Source: Suttonella ornithocola (GTDB lineage Bacteria > Pseudomonadota > Gammaproteobacteria > Cardiobacteriales > Cardiobacteriaceae). From it: a stretch of 18,247 bases of DNA. Under the pieces are notes generated by a model. It saw only the letters and a list, made by a program, of their open reading frames with translations. It ran no database searches and was not told where the DNA came from. The position numbers and the translations under genes are program-made. Location of the stretch: NCBI RefSeq assembly GCF_001889065.1, contig NZ_LWHB01000013.1, positions 1 to 18,247 of the forward strand, given 5' to 3'. Positions 13,537 through 18,247 of the stretch are shown here, in pieces (the first letter of the stretch is position 1; every line of letters starts with the position of its first letter).

Positions 13537-14493
13537 ATGTCGCTCTTTACCCCTAAACCCTTAAAAGCCCCATTTTGGCTGAATAATGCCCATGCAGATA
13601 CGGTTATTTCTTTATTCTTGCCCACGCCAACCGTGGCTTATCAACGTGAACTCAGAAAAGACAGTACACAAACGACATTTGTTGCCTATGATTTTTTGTT
13701 TTCAACGCAAAAAGATGCGCCTTTATTCGTTTTATTTCATGGACTAGAAGGCAGTAGCCAAAGCCATTATGCACTACGGTTAGCATTAACAGCACAGAAA
13801 AATGGCTATCATACGGTTATTCCCCATTTTCGAGGATGTGGTGGCGTTAAAAACACCGCTTATAAAGCTTATCACTGTGGCGATAGTGAAGAAATTGCTT
13901 ACGTCATACATTCGCTGGCTAAAGAATATTCTTATATTATTGCAGCAGGTGTTTCTTTAGGCGGCAGTGCTTTAGTAAATTATTTAGGCAGAGTGAAAGA
14001 AGATAATATCATCCGTGCTGCTGTCATTATTTCCGCACCTTTAAATCTCCCATACGCAGGGGAAGCCATGTCTAATGGCATCAATCGTTATTTATATACC
14101 CCGTATTTTATGAATAGCATGCTCAAAAATGCGCATCAAATTGCCCAACACTATCCAGAACTTAAGCTACCAACCCATTACAAGCCAAAAAGTTTTGCGG
14201 ATTTTGATGATGTTTATACCGCTCCTCTTGCTGGTTATGCCAACGCCAAGCAGTATTATCAAGAAGCGTCCGCTTTTCCATACTTATCTCAAATTACTTG
14301 CCCAACGCTGCTCATCAATGCACTAAATGACCCATTTATGCCAGCACAATTTTTACCGACAAAAGCCTCTATTTCTTCTTATGTTCGCTTATGTCAACCC
14401 AAACGTGGCGGACACGTTGGCTTTGTTCAAAAGGGATTAGATACGCATTGGCTTGAAGAAACTGTTTTTGATTACTACGCCAGTGTACTTTAA
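13537..14493 (+). CDS. yheT: Alpha/beta hydrolase of the YheT (ABHD1/3-like) family
   Basis: A 318-aa cytoplasmic hydrolase of the family that includes E. coli YheT; substrates in bacteria are not firmly known. Family blocks are present in order: an N-terminal APFWLNNAHADTVISLF resembling the 'NCHLQTMLPRLF' region, the oxyanion block LFHGLEGSSQSHYA (66-79), HFRGCGG (97-103), the nucleophile elbow GVSLGGS (Ser 140), the acid in NALNDPFMPA (Asp 265) and the His in GGHVGF (His 293). All three catalytic residues are therefore present. No clear ribosome binding site precedes the ATG; a TATACT box only 4 nt upstream would give an almost leaderless mRNA if used. Its stop overlaps the end of the converging DUF535 gene by 4 nt. 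Confidence 0.88.
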   Translation: MSLFTPKPLKAPFWLNNAHADTVISLFLPTPTVAYQRELRKDSTQTTFVAYDFLFSTQKDAPLFVLFHGLEGSSQSHYALRLALTAQKNGYHTVIPHFRGCGGVKNTAYKAYHCGDSEEIAYVIHSLAKEYSYIIAAGVSLGGSALVNYLGRVKEDNIIRAAVIISAPLNLPYAGEAMSNGINRYLYTPYFMNSMLKNAHQIAQHYPELKLPTHYKPKSFADFDDVYTAPLAGYANAKQYYQEASAFPYLSQITCPTLLINALNDPFMPAQFLPTKASISSYVRLCQPKRGGHVGFVQKGLDTHWLEETVFDYYASVL

Positions 14494-15374
14494 GGTGATA
14501 AGTTCAAATGTTGCCTGAAACTTGCTTTTATCTCATCTAAAAGCGCGTAACGTTTGCGATAAAGTGCGCGTTTGCGTGTTGGCACTTCTTCTGCTGATTT
14601 ACGTCGTGATAACAATTGACAGTATTGTTCATCTATTATTTTTAATTCACCCGCAGAAAATTCTTCATACATCTGATCATAGTCTTTAACGATGACTTTA
14701 CCGCTTTTCTTTTGCTTGCCGCGTTTAACGACCGCCATTTGCACACTATCACGTACCGCTAATATACGTGGTTTATTGAATAACGCTGCTAAAATCAGCC
14801 CACATTCAAGCATTAACATTGGCGTGCGTAATCCATAGCATTGTTTGGTTAAAGCTTTCGTTAGTTCTGTTTGAGATTTCCGCCCTTGAACAGTCACCAC
14901 AGTAAAAGTATCTTCTGCCAGAGATAAGCAAAAAGATAATAGATAGCAAAGCCGACCTTCTTCATCATTCAATACAAGCGCCAAAATACCCTCATTTCCA
15001 TTGATAGGATTCAGTGCCAGCGTTAAGGTAAACCCGCTGTCAAAAGTATAAAGCAGAAGCGGTTGTTCAAAAGGATGTGATAAAGAATGATCGTTACAAA
15101 ATTCACGAATAAAATCCAAATCCTTAAAAAAATATTGTAATCCTTGCGCTGTTGGACAAGCGCGGTGTAAATATCCATCACGAATAGTGTAATAAGCAGG
15201 ACGTGAATCTTGTCGGAAATAATTCCCTTCAAGCGGATGCGTTACTAACCAATCACAAAGTGAATCTAAGGCTTGACGATGCTGGGCACAATGCCAATAA
15301 AATTTAGCCGCTCGTCGGACTCGTCGCAGCATATTACCTTTCTCAATAGGCGGAGGAAGACGGTAAGTAGTCAT
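14490..15374 (-). CDS. VirK/YbjX family protein (DUF535)
   Basis: A 294-aa protein matching the YbjX/VirK family, whose members affect envelope stress resistance and virulence in enterobacteria; biochemical activity is not established. The call rests on the general layout: an N-terminal helical region (RVRRAAKFYWHCAQHRQALD, 19-38), the core LHRACPTAQGLQYFFKDLDF, and the typical C-terminal KRALYRKRYALLDEI segment before the end. No signal peptide or membrane segment is visible. The start overlaps the prmC stop (ATGA), so it is the last gene of the minus-strand operon and translation is probably coupled. The 3' end overlaps the converging hydrolase gene by 4 nt, leaving no room for a separate terminator. 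Confidence 0.78.
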   Translation of the reverse strand: MTTYRLPPPIEKGNMLRRVRRAAKFYWHCAQHRQALDSLCDWLVTHPLEGNYFRQDSRPAYYTIRDGYLHRACPTAQGLQYFFKDLDFIREFCNDHSLSHPFEQPLLLYTFDSGFTLTLALNPINGNEGILALVLNDEEGRLCYLLSFCLSLAEDTFTVVTVQGRKSQTELTKALTKQCYGLRTPMLMLECGLILAALFNKPRILAVRDSVQMAVVKRGKQKKSGKVIVKDYDQMYEEFSAGELKIIDEQYCQLLSRRKSAEEVPTRKRALYRKRYALLDEIKASFRQHLNLSP

Positions 15375-16222
15375 ATTCTTTTTTGCATAAGCGTAATTCG
15401 CTCATTATTACCGTAATCACACAGAGTCGCAATATTTTTCCAATGTGAATATTGCTGGGCATATTCTCGTAAACGGGCTGCCTGTTGATAACCATGTTCT
15501 AATAATAGCCAACCCTTATCACATAGATATTCGCCAGCATTTTCAATCAAATAGAACAAATCTGCATAACCTTCGTTTTCAGCAACCAATGCCGTACGCG
15601 GTTCATATTGTAAAGCGGCAAGATGCCTGTCATCAGATGTAATATAAGGCGGATTACTGACAATTAGGTGATATCGATGCTTTTCTAATGGTTCAAACCA
15701 AGAACCTAATTGAAATTGAAGACTTTTTAGAGAAACGGTTTTATCAGTATTTAATTGTACATTTTCTTGCGCAATGGCTAAAGCTTCTGCGCTATTATCC
15801 ACAGCTACTACCTGCGCATTTGGTCGATGTTTGGCAATGGCAATAGCGATAGCGCCACTACCTGTTCCAAGGTCTGCAATATGCCAATTTGCTTCTTTTG
15901 GGATACGCGCTAATGCCGCCTCAACAAGATGCTCTGTATCTGGTCTAGGAATTAAAGTTGCTGGCGTAACTTTCAGTTTTATATCATAAAAAGGTTGATT
16001 ACCTAATAGATACGCCATTGGTTCACCTTGTAAACGACGCTGAAGCAAGCCCTCTAATTGCTCTATTTGCGTCTGAGTCAGTTCATCATTACGCCATTTT
16101 TGTGAGGTCGGCGAAATGGCTGTTACAGCTTCAATTAACAAAGCTGCATCTAGCGAAGGACTTTCACTACTCTTTTTCAACTGTTCACTTGCATACGCAA
16201 GAAAGTCAGATAGATATGGCAT
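15371..16222 (-). CDS. prmC: Peptide chain release factor N5-glutamine methyltransferase
   Basis: Methylates the Gln of the GGQ motif in release factors RF1 and RF2, using S-adenosylmethionine, and so raises termination efficiency. The 283-aa length is normal. Visible motifs: the N-terminal helical release-factor-binding region with GEPMAYLLGNQPFYD (66-80), PRPDTEHLVE (92-101), the SAM loop DLGTGSGAIAIA (117-128), the acidic VDNSAEAL (141-148) and the catalytic NPPY (190-193). In many bacteria prmC lies next to prfA; here it follows the NERD-helicase gene by 3 nt and overlaps the DUF535 gene, an unusual setting. No strong ribosome binding site is seen before the ATG, in line with coupling to the upstream gene. 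Confidence 0.95.
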   Translation of the reverse strand: MPYLSDFLAYASEQLKKSSESPSLDAALLIEAVTAISPTSQKWRNDELTQTQIEQLEGLLQRRLQGEPMAYLLGNQPFYDIKLKVTPATLIPRPDTEHLVEAALARIPKEANWHIADLGTGSGAIAIAIAKHRPNAQVVAVDNSAEALAIAQENVQLNTDKTVSLKSLQFQLGSWFEPLEKHRYHLIVSNPPYITSDDRHLAALQYEPRTALVAENEGYADLFYLIENAGEYLCDKGWLLLEHGYQQAARLREYAQQYSHWKNIATLCDYGNNERITLMQKRI

Positions 16223-16225
16223 GAT

Positions 16226-18062
16226 TTATAGTGTTTGGGTGAAAGACGTTTCTTTAGCAGCTGTTAGAATGAGATGCGTTTTTGCGCGAGTCATAGCCAC
16301 ATATAGCAATCGTGCCGATTTTGCACGCTCATCTTCAGATGTTTTAAGTCCATCAATTTCTGCAATAATGACTCGCTCGAATTCTAAGCCCTTACTGCTG
16401 TGCATAGTACAAACCGTCAACGCATTTTCATCTTTATGGTAATCAAGGCGATTATCACTTTCGATAAGGTCTTGTATCGTGATATTGTGCGCTCGGAGCT
16501 TGCTAATCAGACTTCTTCCATATCGCGTACTATTACAAAGCAAAGCAATGTTACCAAATGGGACACCTTGTTGCTGCCAATTTTGAATATCTTCAATAAT
16601 CGCCTGCATTTCTGCTGCGCGACTAGAAAAATATTTAAAGACTGGTGGTAAATTTGTTTCTATTCCAATACTTTTGGGAATAATCAGTGGAATACTATCT
16701 TCATCAGCACTATGAGCTTGCACATAGTGGGTCAGAAAATTAGCGGCATATTGTAGGATTTCTTGACTATTACGGTAGTTCTTACTGAAGATAACAGACC
16801 GCCCTTGCGCAGCAATATCAACGCTTTTTAAACTAAAATTTAAACCACTGGTTCTATTATCATAAATACTTTGCGCGTCATCATAGAGCAACAAAAAGTT
16901 TTGGTCTTGTCCATCCTTACCTTCAGCTTGACTCACTGCCGTACGCAACCAATCTTCAGCAAAATCATGCCCTTCATCAATAAGAACCGCACTATACTGC
17001 CCTTTTGGCAGTTTCCCATTCACGATAGATTTATCAATGGCTTGAGTAAGACGCTCGGGATAGCTACCCTCTTTTGCATCATTAGATACATAAAGACCAT
17101 ATAAATCTCTCATAGCAATACACCAACCATGGTAATGATAAACATGTATTTTAGGATGCTGAAGTTGAGCTTTTAAAAAGGCAGCGAGAGACTTATTAAA
17201 ACACAATACAAGAATAGGTTTATCGGGCTGTGCATGCGCTAATTTACGCGCACGATGAATTAACAATAAACTCTTACCACTACCTGCACAACCATGAAAA
17301 ACACGATGTCCAGCACCTAAGCGTCGCGCTGTCGATTCTTGCTGGTTATCCATAATATGCACTTTATCAGGAATAATTACGTCTACTGGATCTTGATGAT
17401 CAAAAAAAAACTTGCTGATCCGCATTAACAATAAATTCTGGAAAAATACGCGCCCGAATACGGGTTGCTTGCTCAAAAGTAATCGGATAATTAAATTGAT
17501 AGGGAAATAATCCGTGTAATTTCTCAATAAATTCCGTTTGGCTAAGATTACCTTCAAGAATGTCTTCTTTATAAAAAGTCGTTTTACGGGGAAACAGCGT
17601 TTCAATCGCACCACGTGCCACATCTGTGATTTTTTGATATTCCCAATTAGTCATTACTGCACCATAACCCCAAGGAATAATCAATTTTCCTTTGTAAACG
17701 CCTTCTGTTTGCAAAAGTAGTGGGTCTTCTTTAAGCTTATTAATTAGTGGAAAAAGGCTGCTTCTCGCCTGCTCAAGCGGGCTATCATAAGTACTTTCAC
17801 CTTGTCCAAAATCAAGAGTAAGTTGATGATGTCCTTTTAGCTTTTTTAAGGCTTTCATCGCCCAATCTTTAATTTCAATACTCAATAATCCATACTTAGG
17901 ATGAAAGATTAAATAATCAGGATAACGACGATAATTCCCCTGTAAAGGTAAGTTATACCAAATAAGATAATCATCATTAAGGTGCTGCGCTAGTAAATCG
18001 TAAAAGCGGCGTTCACCCGCCGTCATTTTACTTTTTAGATTACGGGTAAGAAATGTTGCCAT
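16226..18062 (-). pseudogene. NERD nuclease-domain/UvrD-like helicase, split by a T9 homopolymer frameshift
   Basis: The N-terminal frame (18062 to 17400, 220 aa) is a nuclease-related domain: GERRFYDLLAQHL, PDYLIFHPKYGLLSIEIKDW (the IEIKDW motif carries the Glu-x-Lys of this nuclease fold). It ends NADQQVFF and a stop. The next frame continues without loss from DHQDPVDVIIPDKVHIMDNQ and contains Walker A GCAGSGKS, Walker B VLIDEGHDF, NYRNSQEI, HSSKGLEFERVI and the motif VI core YVAMTRAKTH, i.e. a superfamily 1 UvrD-like helicase. The break lies in nine Ts (minus strand, 17402-17410); eight would give one protein of about 611 aa. The ATG at 17623 in the helicase frame is an out-of-frame overlap, not a real start. 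AGGA precedes the ATG at 18062. Family members act on DNA, often in defence or repair, but the function is not known here. Confidence 0.85.
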
Positions 18063-18077
18063 ATGACATCCTGTTGT

Positions 18078-18247
18078 CTATTTTTTTAAGTTAAATAACG
18101 TAATCCCGATAAAAACCAAAATCAATCCCACAATTTTATTCCAACCAATGCCTCGAATAGGCATACCTAGAAAGCCATATTTATCAATAAACAATGCCAT
18201 CAGTAATTGCCCTAAAACCATTATAGTCAAATCAGCTAAAAAACAGA
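18078..18247 (-). CDS. DMT-type small membrane transporter (YdcZ/DUF606-like), C-terminal part
   Basis: The last 55 codons of a gene entering from the right edge. The product reads LADLTIMVLGQLLMALFIDK, then YGFLGMPIRGIGWNKIVGLI and a hydrophobic end LVFIGITLFNLKK. This alternation of two membrane helices with the 'GQLxxALxIDxxG' and 'G.P......R..G..L...G..L' pattern is typical of the DUF606 (YdcZ-like) members of the drug/metabolite transporter superfamily. It ends 15 nt before the NERD gene start, so both are likely co-transcribed. Substrate unknown; the start is outside the window. Confidence 0.8.
   Translation of the reverse strand, partial: CFLADLTIMVLGQLLMALFIDKYGFLGMPIRGIGWNKIVGLILVFIGITLFNLKK

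Noticed and set aside
17410..17623. Out-of-frame N-terminal extension of the helicase frame starting at an ATG at 17623
   Set aside because: It overlaps the NERD coding sequence in another frame, is rich in basic and hydrophobic residues without family resemblance, and protein similarity only starts at the T9 run.
1..18247. CRISPR arrays, tRNA or rRNA genes
   Set aside because: No regularly spaced repeats and no tRNA- or rRNA-like sequence were seen anywhere in the window.

Overview
The window looks like a chromosomal segment of an AT-rich gammaproteobacterium. Its housekeeping genes (maeB, pepN, relA, prmC) are full length and of proteobacterial type. The thioredoxin-MsrA-MsrB fusion recalls PilB/MsrAB of Neisseria and related mucosal bacteria, and the left-edge lipase-type fragments recall genes I associate with Cardiobacteriales and Neisseriaceae/Moraxellaceae. 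The exact genus cannot be fixed from the sequence alone; a Cardiobacteriales-like host is only a guess.

Left part (1-2626): an accessory, decaying region. The 3' end of an IS630-family element (with a frameshifted transposase) sits directly against a minus-strand gene whose N-terminus resembles a secreted or contact-dependent lipase effector; that gene stops where the IS begins. Upstream of it on the minus strand lie two unrecognised membrane-anchored proteins (214 and 304 aa), which look like immunity or accessory partners and share a short VLDTQT-like motif. A roughly 100-bp module (terminator hairpin, leader, ribosome binding site and the first codons of the 214-aa gene) occurs twice. In the second copy the gene is reduced to 16 codons whose stop overlaps the start of the 304-aa gene. 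Several short reading frames are remnants or very small genes. I read this as tandem effector/immunity cassettes rearranged by recombination through the shared module.

Core part, plus strand (2878-9980): maeB, pepN and relA are tightly packed (21-nt gap, then an ATGA overlap) and probably form one operon linking malate/pyruvate flux, peptide turnover and (p)ppGpp synthesis. RelA lacks the hydrolase HD residues and carries the EXDD signature, so it should be a synthetase only.

Middle (9981-13536): a 110-bp inverted-repeat element with TATAG ends (Correia/MITE-like) follows relA. Two tandem paralogous amino-acid-type periplasmic binding proteins lie on the minus strand; the downstream one is split by one extra A in an A8 run. 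Divergently, a secreted MsrAB fusion repairs oxidised methionine; its ribosome binding site is buried in a strong hairpin. It is followed by a terminator-like stem and an 80-bp element with perfect 15-bp inverted ends.

Right part (13537-18247): a YheT-type alpha/beta hydrolase on the plus strand meets a minus-strand operon tail to tail. That operon reads, from right to left: a DMT (YdcZ-type) transporter (partial), a NERD-nuclease/UvrD-like helicase broken by a T9 homopolymer, prmC, and a VirK/YbjX (DUF535) protein, with gaps or overlaps of only a few bases. Three frameshifts, two of them at homopolymers, recur in the window and could be real decay, slippage-based switching, or sequencing error.
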